This document shows, piece by piece, positions 33,851 to 45,999 of a stretch of 64,000 nucleotides of DNA; within the stretch, counting starts at the first letter, position 1; the number at the start of each line of letters is the position of its first letter. The DNA lies in NCBI GenBank assembly GCA_963920665.1, contig OY987265.1:35469001-35533000 (forward strand), read 5' to 3'. This DNA comes from Straminergon stramineum. Taxonomy: Eukaryota > Streptophyta > Bryopsida > Hypnales > Calliergonaceae. The notes under the pieces were generated by a model. The model had not been told where the DNA came from and ran no database searches. It worked only from the letters and a program-made list of their open reading frames with translations. The position numbers were made by a program, and so were the translations under genes.

Positions 33851-36189
33851 ATGGTGAGTGGATTGAAAATATGGTGGAATTGGTTGAAATGAATGTTATT
33901 GGGGATTATTGCCATACAACATGATATGATATACTTTTCTAACTCATCTTGCTTACATTTTTGCTTATTGAATCTTGTTTTTTGTTGTATCTTTTTTGGA
34001 GTTTTGAGAAAGATTTGTAATCTCCAAACTTAATTAATGCATAAGCTTGTGTCCAAGCTTACTAAAGTCTAAGTACGAAGCAACATATGAGTATTGAGCA
34101 TTGAGCTTTCACTTTGAGTGGTATTATTTTTGTTTAATTATTTTTTGGGGAAATAATAATTAACAATAATTTTGAAATTTTGAAATTTGTATATAGGGCA
34201 CCCATTTTTCATCTATATGTGGTAGTTGATGAATGAAGATGATGAACAATGATTGTAGATGAATATGATTGGATGAAAATGAGCATTTTATGAATTTTGC
34301 AACTTGTATAAAATGGGTTGTTGGCAACATTGAATGGAACTCTAAAATGGATAATTTCCATTGACATAAGATTAATACCTAATGAAAATTGACTTCAAAG
34401 TAGGTTTGTCAATTTCAAGATGCAAATTTAGGAAGGAATCTTGGAAGGTCCCTTACAACTCCAATAGGTCAGAATGTCATATTTCAAAGTTGAACATGAG
34501 CATGAGGGTTTTCAATCCTCATGGTCCCAAACCATCTAGAATAGAGATGGTAGAGATTGTGACTCGGCTAAGCCTCCAAGTAATGGATTCCCTAAGTTAA
34601 GCACTACAAATTACTATATTTAGACTATATTCCTTCATACTTAGCAAGCAAGACCATAAACTGACTAGGATCACAATCAATTCACAAACTAATTGAAATT
34701 GCAAGTTTATGTCACATATTGTAAGTAGTCAATTCAACATAGTGTCAATAGACATTCAAGGGCCATGGGACAATTGCCCAAGGCCTTCATTACATAAACA
34801 AAATCTTCTCCAAGTAGGGGCAATGCATTCAACTTACAACCAACAAGGCGTTAACCACCTTACATTAGAACAATTGCCCTACATTTGTCCTTGCTATAAT
34901 TTTAGCAAACTTATTGAACTTATTGAAAAATTGACTTATATATCTACCTTCTCCTAAATTCTATCTTCTTTTGCCTCCCTATTCTTCCAATCTCATTTTT
35001 CAAAGTTGGTAGTCTGACTCAAAGTTGACAATTGACCTCCTCGGTCCTCACACCAAATCGGCCTCTCCATCTTCATCTTTGCTCTAATTTTGGCAAGCCT
35101 TATTCATTGGAAAATTGACTTACAAATGTATTGCCTCTTAAAATTTTCAACTTTTTCACCCTTGTTGTTTTCTTGATTTCATTCGTTGAAGTTAGTAGTT
35201 GTACTCAAAGCTGGCAACTAAACTCCTTGAACTAAAATAGATGTTCCATCTTTGTCTTCACTCCATTTGGACAAACCTTGTCTTTTTGGAATGCCTACTA
35301 AAGACCTACAACTTCTCAAAATCTCAACACCTACCTATCTTCCTTCTCAAAGATCATCCATAAGAGATCTCCACCTAGCACTAAGCAATGTTGGAAGGGA
35401 GAGATTCTCAAATCTATATATTCATTTCCTTTGCTTTGATTGTTGCTATTCTTTTTTGATACAAATGTGAGAAATCTCCTAGAAAATATTCCTAATAATT
35501 CCCCTTAGAGCTCCATACTTCTCCTATATATCTTAAGAGGTTCATTCCACATAAATCTCAAGGAAGGAGTCTAACACTCACCATGAAAAAGAAAGATTTC
35601 AAAAAGAGTTCTCACCCAAATTTTCTTTCCTAATATCTTATTAGTCTTCTAACATTAGTCCAATTGCTAATTCATACCTATCCTAAATTGAAATATCCCA
35701 CACTAATTTACAACATTTCCCTCTATTCTAGAGACAACGTACTCTACAAATGAATGTAATTGTCCTAGCATCCTTTCTAATTCTCCTAGTTAGCTTCATG
35801 TTTTTTGGAAATGCACTTCCCATTCCCAGTTCACTTCCTAATGTAAATTTCTAGTTTTAATATTTTTTTCCTAATTCTATCAAGTGCACCATTTGTCTAA
35901 TTTTTCTAATTGCCATTTCTTACTTAATTCTCTAAGCCTTCAAAATCCCCATTTTTCCTCTAGAAATCTCCCATTATCATCACCTAATTGAATCTATTAA
36001 ACTCCATATGTACGATTGTCCTAAAATTCCCATTGCTCCACTTTGCAAAATCTGCCAATTCTTTATTATGGATTAATTCCTCCTCCTCCTCCTCCTCCTC
36101 CTCCTAATCATTAACTCACAAAATCCTCCTATTTGTCTTAATTTTCTTAAACTTAATTTGTGAACCAAAGTGGTAGCTCACAATAAGCC
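33851..36189. other. Non-coding spacer with a (TCC)n tract at 36079-36105
   Basis: No gene recognised. The open frames at 34382-34600, 34709-34957 and 35252-35470 are AT-rich and unlike known proteins. A trinucleotide TCC repeat of about nine units lies at 36079-36105. Confidence 0.45.
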
Positions 36190-37082
36190 ATTGAACATAG
36201 GTGCAAAATATTGTAAAGTGTTAGTTCATTCTTTTGTGTACAATCTAGGTGTATAGAGGATGGAGAATTTACAACTCAAGTTAATGCAATTAGTGTGCCC
36301 CAATGAAGATAATAACACCAATTCACACTTGATTGAGAACTATGCAAATTTGTGAGGAGTACTCTCTAATATGGAATTATGGATGTCATTTAGAGTTTTT
36401 TAGACCTATTTACTATAATGTAGATTGCTATATTTTCATATCATCTCAAATAACATTATTGTCATCCAAGTTTTAACATACTTTCAATAACCTTTGTCCC
36501 CTTTCATCTATAATCAAGCAAAAAAATTTCTAAATTTTATTTTGAATAAAATTGCCAATCACCACATATACAAAATTCAAATCCTTCTCCACATAAATAT
36601 AGCCAGACTTACATGTTTTGAAATTTGGTGTGATCATAAAATGTCATGTTTAGATTCACTTGTGAAAAACAAAATGCAAAAATATTTCTTCCTACAAATT
36701 TAATTGCAACTTAAAGGTGATGAAGCTAAAATCTAGTTAAAAATTCGTTGCAAACCTTCACCGCACAATGTGTAGTCATTGCATGGCAATACAAAAGTTT
36801 ATTCCTATCGCAATTGAATTAGTAGTTGCATTGTGCGGTTAGTGTTTGGTAAATGGCAATGGTTGTGGTGCAGTTTTTGGATGTGTGCGATAAATGACAA
36901 GTTTATTCGAATTGTTCACAATAAATCATCCACATTCATCCAAGATGAATAATTCCTTGTGTGATGCGGTGTCCCGCGCACTACGGTATTCAATTCAAAC
37001 AGTCTCGCACGAACTGAATTAACGAGAAAAGTTCCCAATGAATCCTCATCTCGGCAGTCGGGCATCTAGCTCAGCTCTGCGA
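36190..37082. repeat. Left flank of array copy B, shared with copies A and D
   Basis: The segment with GAATTTACAACTCAAGTTAA, GATAATAACACCAATTCACA and GAGGAGTACTCTCTAA matches the left flank of copy A at about 25170-25290 and of copy D at about 46100-46200. From about 36920 it continues into the promoter-proximal part. Confidence 0.6.
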
Positions 37083-37089
37083 CATAAAA
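37083..37089 (+). promoter_or_regulatory. TATA-like box of array copy B
   Basis: CATAAAA in the same setting as in copy A (GCGACATAAAACATTTTCAT), about 205 bp before the start codon of gene B. Confidence 0.45.
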
Positions 37090-37293
37090 CATTTTCATCG
37101 CACATTTGCTCTCACTTGTTGCTCGCTCGCCTACTTAGCATGGAAGCTCTTGCACTATTCCTTGTGTCGCCAACAATTTTCTTGCGAATTTGGTCTCCCC
37201 GGCTGCCTGGGCATTGCGTGTCACGAACTGTTTCAACTGAATTGGTGAATGATTTGATCCTCGATCGTTTCTCTCCGCTTCAGCCGATCGATC

Positions 37294-39404
37294 ATGGCGT
37301 CTTCCGATCCCAATACCGTACGCTCATCGAGAGATGGAGTTACTCCAAGAGCTTCTTATGTCCTTGATCCACGGCCTTTTCGAGGTGGTTCCAATGCAGG
37401 TGATGATCTTCGGTCAGAACTGCATGAAATGTGCTATCGAGGGAGGAGGTTCATTACCTTTCTGTCCATTTTACTCGGAGACGATCAAGGTGTGACGGGA
37501 AACAAAAGAAAGAGAAGAGGAGGTGGAGAGCTCGCTAACCCGACGACTACACTCTGGCTTCCTGAGAATCTGAAAAACAGAGGCGCAACTCTTGGCTACA
37601 AGACCGGTGAAGACTTCTTAGATGTAAGTATTCAAGAAATGTTCAAAATCAATTGTGTTTGGATCTCAGATTGCACTAACTACAGCTTAAATGAATGATG
37701 GATTGATTTCATTTCATACATTTGTGGTCCTCTGTTCTCTGCGTCTGTAATTCATAGAAATTTTTTCAGTCTTTTGTTGCCCCTAATCGCACCTTCATCA
37801 GGAGCTTGATCTTGTCCATTTAGAATGCCATAAAAGTTATTGAAGCTGCATGATGAATTTCGAAATCTAATTACTTAAATTATATGCACTAGTGCATTCT
37901 GACGATGGATTTCGCGAAGTTGATCAAAATTGAGAAGTGAAGTCGCTTGTGCTTAGAACGCATATTTGCTTAAGTGAATGATATTTATTTGACCGCATTC
38001 ATCCGATCCTTGGTTATCTGCGTTCAAGATACTGAGTGTCGGAAGATAGTTCCCGAGGTAGATTACATGCGGAATCTTATATTTCAATTTAAATGCAACT
38101 TGTGCAGCATATGAGAATCGCTCTCAACGAGGTGCTGAAATTTGGTGCAAGGGCGACAGATGTAGCGAAGGAGTTCGCCAGGATGGAATTTTATCTTGTC
38201 GAGCATGTGCTCTTCAACGTCGGAGATCTGCGGTTGGCGTTACAAGCAATTGTCAAGGACTTGGAAACTAAACTTCCACTCATTGACCCGCTCTTGCCAG
38301 ACATTGAACCGAGTGATGGATATGTTCCGGGAGCATCATATATCCTTGAACCACAGCCTCCCAGAGTTGGTCCCAATGCTGGTGATTATGAGTTGCAACT
38401 TCGAGCTAAGTTTTATGACTCACATCAGTTTTATATCTTTATATCCATTTTACTGGGAGAAGATCAACCTCCTGATGAAGATGCAACTGTACACGACAGT
38501 GGAGGTGCCTCGATTGTCACAGATCATGACTCTCCGCAGCCACATGGTGAAGAGCTTGTTGCTCCTACGACAACACTCTGGCTTCCTGAGTATTTGAAGA
38601 AGAGAGAGGCAATTCCTGGCTACAGCGGTAGCCACTGCTGGGATGTAAGTAATTAAAAACTGAAGTAACGTGGTTTTGGAGCTCAAATTTGAGATATCTA
38701 AATCAAGGTCTAAATTGATTGATTGGTGAATTTGATTTCAATCATTTACAGTGGTGCTTGGTTCTCGGCCTACGTCATTTACAGAGTATATGAAGTTAAC
38801 TATATACCCGGAATTTAAGTTTTCAAACTACGCAACTCCTGCTGTCTCTGGAAATGGCTGTTAAGGAGGCGACAAGATTTGTGAAGTGTCGTGACTGTGT
38901 CTGGAACTCAGATTTTCCCTATCTATTTGGAATAATTGTTATTGGATTGCATTCACCTGTGATTCTCGGTTCTTTGCACAGGTACTTTACATAATTTCGG
39001 TTGTTAGTTAGTTACACGAAGTCTGATTTTTTAGTTGAATGCAACTCCTGCAGGAATTGAGAGGGCCGTTCCAGGAGGTGATGAAATTCGGTGAAAGGGC
39101 GACAGATGTAGCTAAGGCGTTCGCCAGGATAGAAGTTAACCACGTCGAGTACTTGCTCGAACACCCTGAAGATCTGCCGTCAACGTTACAACGACTCAAC
39201 ACCATTGCTGAGGACAACGATGCTCGAGAACTAATGAAAATGTTCATGCCGGACCTGGAAACTTGGCCGGACACTGGCATACCTCTGAGCGATGCGCTCC
39301 CCGATAAGCACGTGCCTGACATTGAATCGATTGATGACGATTACATTAAATTGTCGATTATCGACTACTTTGGCAAATCTGAGGACGAGGGGTCTAAAAT
39401 GTGA
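37294..39404 (+). CDS. Array gene B: unknown plant protein, three exons, M-N-M-N modules
   Basis: Exons 37294-37623, 38108-38644 and 39054-39404 give 405 residues, both introns phase 0 with GTAAGT donors and GTGCAG or CTGCAG acceptors. Exon 1 starts MASSDPNTVRSSRDG. Its M module is 22 residues shorter than in gene A, because the segment between KRKRRGG and GELANPTTTLW is mostly deleted in frame. Exon 2 is the same length as in A and D, with FGARATDVAKEFARME, FYIFISILLGEDQP and TTTLWLPEYLKKRE. Exon 3 has FGERATDVAKAFARIE and a tail ending KSEDEGSKM. An extra upstream ATG at 37140 opens a 75-codon frame that overlaps the true start in another frame; it may lower translation. Decayed N-type exons lie in both introns at about 37884 and 38830. 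Confidence 0.7.
37884..37945 (+). pseudogene. Decayed N-type exon in intron 1 of gene B
   Basis: ATGCACTAGTGCATTCTGAC then GATGGATTTCGCGAAGTTGA, the counterpart of the relic in gene A intron 1. There is no usable acceptor, and the frame closes at once. Confidence 0.45.
38830..38890 (+). pseudogene. Decayed N-type exon in intron 2 of gene B
   Basis: GCAACTCCTGCTGTCTCTGG followed by AAATGGCTGTTAAGGAGGCG, with acceptor AG changed to TG as in A and E. Confidence 0.5.
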
Positions 39405-40650
39405 TTCTGTCCCAGGTTACAGGGCATTGTGTAGATGTAAGTCATTATTTCTGTCGCTTGAATTGCCCTAATTTTCTGACATTGGCGGGGAGTGCGACAC
39501 TAGAAGATTGAAAACTAGACAGGGATGAATCTAAGGAATGATGCTGGCCATGAAAACTAAGGTATCGACAAGCCTACATTTGCCATGAAATTGAAATAGT
39601 TTTGACTTTCAGGGTTACTCTAATTTCCTTCAATCAATTTATGTGTAATGCCATGAAAACCACAAGCCTTTTCTTGTAGATAGCATTGAGAACTAAATCA
39701 ATTATATAGGAAGAAGCATACACAACTGTTTATTCACAAGTTTTATAGGGTTTCTTTCCTTATGTTGTAGAATGCAGTATTTCTCCAGGAAATCTATGAA
39801 GATCTTTGTATCTATTCTCTTCAATACAAGTAGTGTCATATTTTTTGTAATATTCGTTTCATCTGTACAAATTTTCATTTGTTTATGCTTACTACACCAT
39901 TACATTGACTACTTATTTCGAAAGCATACATCTAATCAATTGATGTAATTTTCTTATGTTTACACTGACCAATTAGACCAGTCGCCCAAGACTCAATCAT
40001 CCAGCGTGACGCAGTTTCATGCTATTCAAACCCTCAGTCTCACTATTTGAATTGAATTAAGTTGTAACTTAGCATCCTGATCTTGACAACCAAAGAAGAA
40101 ACCGAGCATATATCTTCGGTAAACCCTTGCGCCTCTTGATTATGAACCTTGATCGAGAGTGACGTATAATTGCCTTGTCCCCGTTTTCTTTGGTGTAATC
40201 GAGCCATGAAATACTGTACATGGTTGAAGCGCTAGTGAATGAACTCACGAATCCCCGCGCACAAATAAGTTATAACACGACCTAGTAGCTAGGTGTAGAT
40301 TAAACACTGTCGCAGCACCGCATCAAAAATTGCGAAGGGGAAACACAGAAGACCACTCACTGTGAAGGAGAAAATTAAAGGCGGAGAGCGTCTTAGTTGG
40401 AGAGACAGACAGCGGATCTAGGTTCGGATCTAGGTTAGACTCTGGTTCGCCAATTATATTACACTGATTTATCATAAAAGTGCCTGTGACACTTTGTTCA
40501 AATTAGTGCAGCTTAGAAAGTTATTGTATAGTACTAATGTTAAAAAAAAATGAAGAAAAGTGGCGACACTACACTAGATTTCAAGGTGACGTTAATTTGA
40601 TTCCTCCCCTGACTCAATATTAGGACCAATCTGTGTTAGTAGTTTGATGA
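39405..40650. repeat. 3' flank of array copy B and spacer
   Basis: About 39550-39850 aligns with 28330-28640 of copy A (TTGCCATGAAATTGAAATAG, AGATAGCATTGA). Around 40319-40340 a GCATCAAAAATTGCGAAGG string resembles the F-box gene 5' region. No gene. Confidence 0.5.
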
Positions 40651-40705
40651 GTCCTGGACCTAGCTACAGCATCAAAAATTGCAGAGGACAAGCGAGGATT
40701 GAATA
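40651..40705. pseudogene. Fragment of the F-box gene 5' region
   Basis: The segment GCATCAAAAATTGCAGAGGA followed by CAAGCGAGGATTGAAT closely matches the sequence upstream of the F-box ATG at about 23938-23971, in the same orientation. The following 40740-40895 matches 50800-50935 (GGAAATTGTACCGACAAGTT), so this is the left edge of a unit also seen before copy E. Confidence 0.6.
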
Positions 40706-41100
40706 TCCCTTCTCAAACAATCACATCTCCGATCCAAGTCTGGCTGCGGATTAACCAATGTACGTCACAATCCATTCCTGAAAACAGACAACCCGAAGTC
40801 ATTACTCCCCAGAGAATTTTGCTTAGAAACAATTGAAAGGAAATTGTACCGACAAGTTTGGAGCAAGCGCAGGTTCGTCGCGGAGGACAATTAACGTGAC
40901 ATCTGAAAATTGAGGAGTGTCGTGTGTTTACAGCCTAAATAGATCTGCTACAGCTAAAGTGAATGATATTTATTTGATCGCATCGATCTGTGATCCTTAG
41001 TTACCTGCGCTTTTAATATACTGAGTGTCGGGAGATTGTACGTCTCGAGTTGGATTACTATGCGGAATCTAATTTTTCAATTTAAATGCAACTCGTGCAG

Positions 41101-42352
41101 ATGATGAGAATGCTTCTAGGTGAGGTGATGAAATTCGGTGCGAGGGCGACAGATGTAGCGAAGGTGTTCGCCTGGCTGAAAATTGACCTTGTCGAGCGCT
41201 TGCTCGTACGCCCTGAAGAACTGCGGTCAGCGTTGCAGCGAATTGCCAAGGCCGTGGAAACTAAACTACCACTCCAAGCGCTCCAAGACACTGAACCGAG
41301 TGCTGGAGTTGTTTCGAGAGCTTCATATATCCTTGAACTACAGCCTCCCAAAGTTGGTCCCAATGATCTTGCGCTAATGATTCGTTTCATGTATACCGTG
41401 CCAAAGCAGTTCTATAACTTTTTATCCATTTTACTTGGAGAAGATCAACCTCATGGTGAAGGTACAACTGGCCACGACAGAGGAGGTGCCTTGAGTGGCA
41501 CAGATCATGTCTCTCTGCAGCCACGTCGTGGAGAGCTTGTTACTCCAACGACAACAGTCTGGCTCCCTGAGTTTTTCAAGAGGAGAGATGCAATTTCTGG
41601 CTACAGAGCTGAGCAATGCTCAAAGGTATGTATTCAAAACTACAGTAACGCGTGTTTCCCGCTCTCTAATTGAAATGATTAATGAATTTGATTTCAGTAC
41701 ATTTGTGGTAATTGGTTCTCTGCCGGCGTTTCTGATTTACAGAATGTCATTCTGTAGTTAAGTAAATACGCGGAATCTAAGCTAGTTTTCAAACAATGCA
41801 ACTCCGGCTGTCTATAGGCAACTAAATTGTGAAGTGTCGTGACTGTGTTTGGAACTGAGATTTTCTCGATCTATATTGAATAATAGTAATTGGATTACAT
41901 TCACCTGAGATTCTCGGTTCTTTGCAAATGTACTTAACTGAATTTCGGTAGTTAGTTAGTTACCCGAAATCTGATTTTCTAACTGAATGCAACTCCCGCA
42001 GCTATTGGTTGGGCTGTTCAAAGAGGTTTTAAAGTTTGGTGCAAGGGCGACAGATGTGGCAAAGGCGTTCTCCAGGATGAAAATTGACGATGTCGAGTTC
42101 TTGCTCGTACACCCTGAAGTTCTGCGGTCAACGTTACGACGACTCAATACCATCGCTGAGGACCAGGATACTAGAGAACTAATCAAAATGTTCATGCCGG
42201 ACCTGGAAACTGGCCCGCACACTGCCATATCTCTGAGCTATGCGCTTCCCGATGAGCTCTTGCCTGACGTTGAACCGATAGATGACGATTACATAAAATT
42301 TTCGATATTCTACCACTTCGGGAAACCTGAGGACCAGTGGCCTGAAATGTAA
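41101..42352 (+). CDS. Array gene C: copy lacking exon 1
   Basis: Exon 2 (41101-41625, 175 codons) and exon 3 (42002-42352, 116 residues plus stop) are intact, with phase-0 junctions (donor GTATGT, acceptors GTGCAG and CCGCAG). No exon 1 or promoter like those of A, B, D and E was found: similarity to copy E begins within intron 1 at about 40905. An in-frame ATG lies at the acceptor (41086) and exon 2 itself begins ATGATGAGAATG, so a shorter 291-296-residue product is possible if a new promoter exists; otherwise it is a pseudogene. The sequence is closest to gene E (LELQPPKVGPND, PKQFYNFLSILLGEDQPHGE). Exon 3 reads FGARATDVAKAFSRMK. Confidence 0.5.
41796..41840 (+). pseudogene. Shortened relic exon in intron of gene C
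   Basis: ATGCAACTCCGGCTGTCTAT then AGGCAACTAAATTGTGAAG. It is the same relic as in the other copies, with an internal deletion. Confidence 0.4.
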
Positions 42353-43200
42353 ATCTACACCTGTCCTAGGATACAGGGCACTGTGTAGAGCATATAATCG
42401 TCTCTCTGATATTGTCTGATCTAATTATCTTGATCATCTTAGGAGTGTCATCGTAAGCTCGTTGCAGAATTCTTGTGTCTCAAGACTGCATTATTTAGCT
42501 CACAAGTGTCACAAACTAGATTCAGTCTCCGTGTCTCAGAAATGTGAGTACCTCAGTCTCGCAAAATTCCATAGCCATGAGACACAAGAGAATTCCCCGA
42601 CGAGTTTACGATGACACTCCTAAGAGGATCAAGATAATTAGATCAGGCAATTAATTTCAGAGAAAAACGATTACATGCTCTGCTTTAGGTTTATCATTTC
42701 TAGGTCCGCTTCCTCCCTCCACTTCAAAAACTGACTACCAAACAATGTTGATGGTTCTTGAGCAGCTGCTTAGCATGCATTTCTACAGATTCAATTAGCC
42801 ATACCAGACTTGTTTCCAATGTTCGTGAAGGATTACTGGTAATTTCCATAATGCTTTACATGTATTGAAAATAGGTTTAGCTATTACAAACAATGCCCGG
42901 TCGTTTGGCATTTAGGGAAAGCCAGGCAAACTTTCAAGCGACACATTTCTTAGTACTCCTTTCAAAGCTCTTCCAGATTCCAGAGAAGTTCACGTGCCTG
43001 CAGGAGTTTCAGAAATGATACTTAAGTTGATGTCGTATTCTTAAACTCGTTCAAATTGGCGGTGCTAACCTTGTGTTTGAGAGAAGCAGCACTGTGAAAA
43101 TGTAGGGGTGAAGCTTATGATTGAGTTTTAAGTACAGTAGTATGTCTTGACTTTTAGAAGTATCACAGTATTTCTTTCAATATTTTAATGAGATGCTTAG
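42353..43200. repeat. 3' flank of array copy C with a trace of the TPR gene end
   Basis: About 42353-43020 aligns closely with 54084-54700 of copy E (for example CCTAAGAGGATCAAGATAAT and GTCCGCTTCCTCCCTCCACT). CGTGCCTGCAGGAGTTTCA at about 42993 equals the acceptor side of the last exon of the TPR gene at about 56380, although the exon itself is absent. No gene. Confidence 0.6.
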
Positions 43201-43614
43201 GTAATGGTGGCCAGCTGAAAACTTTGAAACGGATGAGGAGACTGCATGGTCGATGAATTACTGAAACGATGGATGATACAAATGAATGAGTTTATAGATG
43301 ACAAATGGATTCAGATGGATGATATTTTCAAATTGAGTCCGGTGAATGATATTTGATATATAAATGTTCGGAGTTTTGGATGAATTTGGCATTTTGGATG
43401 AAGATTGGTCAGCATGGATGACTTTTGAAGGAAATTCATAAATTTAACTAATTCACATTAGGTGAATATTTTGTCTATAGAACAATGATTACCATACAAT
43501 AGATGACAAATTGTTCTTAGACAAAAACACGATTTTGTTGGATGTATTTTCTTTGTTGTGATTTCAGTGATATATCCCTTTTGAAAATGACAAACTTCAA
43601 TATCCTTCTCTATT

Positions 43615-44060
43615 GACAAATAGATGAATGGAGGGTATGATAGGATGGATGGTCTCATTGGCGATCATCAATGTTTATGTGGTGGATGAAAAAGTGATCC
43701 AAATTGGCAGGATCAATATTCAAATTCTAATATGTGAATACCTATAGTAGTACTTCAACCATTGCAATGATTGCATACATATGAAGTTTACTTCTCCTTG
43801 CACATAAGAATTTGGACTATCTAGTATTAATTTTTTTCTTTTGCTAGTTGGATTGGATTTTATGTTAAAGAGGGCCTCCAAAGTTTGAATAAAAAAGTGT
43901 AAGGAATAAATTATGTAAAGCCATTCAAATGAATGAAATTGTGATAGTGGGTTGTGATATTAGGTACTTGATGTAATATGAGTCTATAGATAGTAATGAA
44001 AAGAAGAGTTCACATACAATCCCCACTCATGATGGTAAGGTAACCACATCTAGTTGCAAC
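43615..44060. repeat. Copy of the F-box gene promoter region
   Basis: ATGGATGGTCTCATTGGCGA, TGGATGAAAAAGTGATCC and GGCAGGATCAATATTCAAAT match 24050-24145 upstream of the F-box gene. The similarity continues, more diverged, to about 24640 of the original. Same orientation. It marks the left edge of the unit that contains copy D. Confidence 0.6.
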
Positions 44061-44571
44061 TTACCGTGCTACAAAATAAGATTCTTGGGAAATTGCAAGA
44101 GACACTTTACTGTTATGTTTGTTGTGTTTCGTCTATTGTATGGGGGAAATCAATTTTTGGAATGACACTAAAAATAATGTACTTTGAGAAATTTAGGCCT
44201 ACAAAAATATTCTCTTTATGTCATGCACAAATTAAACGAAAAAAACGAAAAATTTCAAGATAACAAATATTTTCATATTTTTATTTTTAGAAAATAGAAA
44301 TAGAAAAAACTTGCAAGAAAATAAAATAAAATAAAACCAATCTTTTCAATCTAAAAGGACTTCTAATTAGCTAGTTACATCTTGATAAAAAAAATCTACA
44401 ATCCATGTGCTCATTTAAAGATAGCACACTTTGTCACTTTAAATACATGTGCAAGATAGAAATGAAACTACTATTTTTAGAAAATTAGATAGTCAATATA
44501 TGATATCTTTGTAGATGCCCCTAGATTTCAATTTTTAGCTTCAAATTTGCATTTTTGGATACAAAATAGGG
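44061..44571. other. Non-coding spacer
   Basis: AT-rich. The open frame at 44054-44263 resembles no known protein. Confidence 0.4.
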
Positions 44572-45940
44572 GTGATTGCAAGAAATACCAGTCTTTTTTT
44601 TGTCATGACTATGTAGTGTGATGGACTTGTCATCTACTAAAAATTTTAAAGCATGAACCCAATCAACTTGAATTTTTTATTGGAGATGGATGTTTCCCTT
44701 GTAATCATATCCCTTATTTTCAAAAACATTCAAAAAAACTTTTATATTTAATTTGTTAATTTGCCACACTTTCAAGTTTAGAATTTTTGAGTACTATAGA
44801 GTATCCAAAATTAATGATCTAGAGCTTAAATTTCTCTAGTATATTCCTACAATAGGTAGACATATTCCTACGATGAGGCATTCGAAAATACATAATTTTA
44901 TGTCATCTACAAATCCACGTTTGTGCAAATAGGGCTCCTCGACATGCACACTTTTGAATATTGAAGATAGTTTCAACCTCAGTCTTTTGGTGAAATCTTA
45001 TCACCATCAAGTCTTCACAAATTGCCAATTTTGAATTTTTTCTCTACTATGGTAAATTTATTTTAAATTGAAAACTTGACATATTCCTTTTCTATAAAAT
45101 AAATTGGGACATAATTCTAGTGACTACAACTAAGAATGCATACATAAGAGAAATTTTGGACTCTCTAGAGGGTTGCCAAGAAGTGCTGGTAGAGACTCTT
45201 AGTGCATTATATTTATTTTGCTTGAGGAACTTTTTCCCTATTTCTACACTTTGTCACTTCCAAATGTCAAAGCATTCATTCTCAAGTACTATTAGTTAGG
45301 GTTGTGACAAGTGTTGTTTTGATATTTGAAAGCACCCCCCAAGCACCTTCTTCTAACAATTGAGGAATAGAAAATTGAAATATACTTCTTAGAACTCCTA
45401 ATATTTACATCAAGTGAATCTTTGTTTTGTCAAAAATTCCTTCTTTTGGATAGCTTCAATAGGCTCTAGAAATAGACTAGCTTGTCAAATGCTAGCAACC
45501 CTCTGGAAAGTCTAAAATTTCTCTAATGAGTACTCACAAATGACACTAATTGATAGTACAATAGATCCATAGTATGATCAATTGCCCAAATTGACTAGTT
45601 AGCTTTCCTTCTAGTACTCAAATGAAACCCCATTTTTTTGGCAAAACTCTTAAAAAAAGACCAATCTTTCTTGCAATCATACATAGTACTAAAAAACCTT
45701 AAAATGGTTGTTAGGGTGATATATTGACATATTATTGGGGGTACTTAATTTTAAAATATGAAATTATTTTTGAAAAATAAAAAAAATTACATAACATGTA
45801 TAATGGCCTTATCTACCTTTGAAATGAATTTGGGATCCTTATGAGGTTTAAACCAAAAGTTATGGCTAAAAAACAAGCAAAAATCTATTATTGTGTTATG
45901 GGTTGTGAAAAATAGTACAAGTATTTCTTGCAATTGTCTT
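44572..45940. mobile_element. TIR element, GGTGATTGCAAG family, copy 3, with nested element
   Basis: The left end GGGGTGATTGCAAGAAATAC and the right end GTATTTCTTGCAATTGTC form inverted termini of about 18 bp. The span is about 1.37 kb, longer than its relatives, partly because of a second inverted-repeat element at about 45147-45525. Non-coding. Confidence 0.6.
45147..45525. mobile_element. Nested TIR element with AGAGAAATTTT ends
   Basis: The left end reads AGAGAAATTTTGGACTCTCT then AGAGGGTTGCCA. The right end in reverse is AGAGAAATTTTAGACTTTCC then AGAGGGTTGCTA. These are inverted ends of about 32 bp around about 380 bp of non-coding sequence. Confidence 0.55.
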
Positions 45941-45999
45941 CTTGTCCTAAATCCCTATTATCCTCTTTATAAAAGAAATCATATTTTATTGAATTTGGT

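Noticed and set aside
37038..37367. 109-codon frame over the leader of gene B as a separate gene
   Set aside because: It overlaps exon 1 in another frame. Only part of it is open in sister copies, and the ATG is not conserved. Kept only as an upstream frame.
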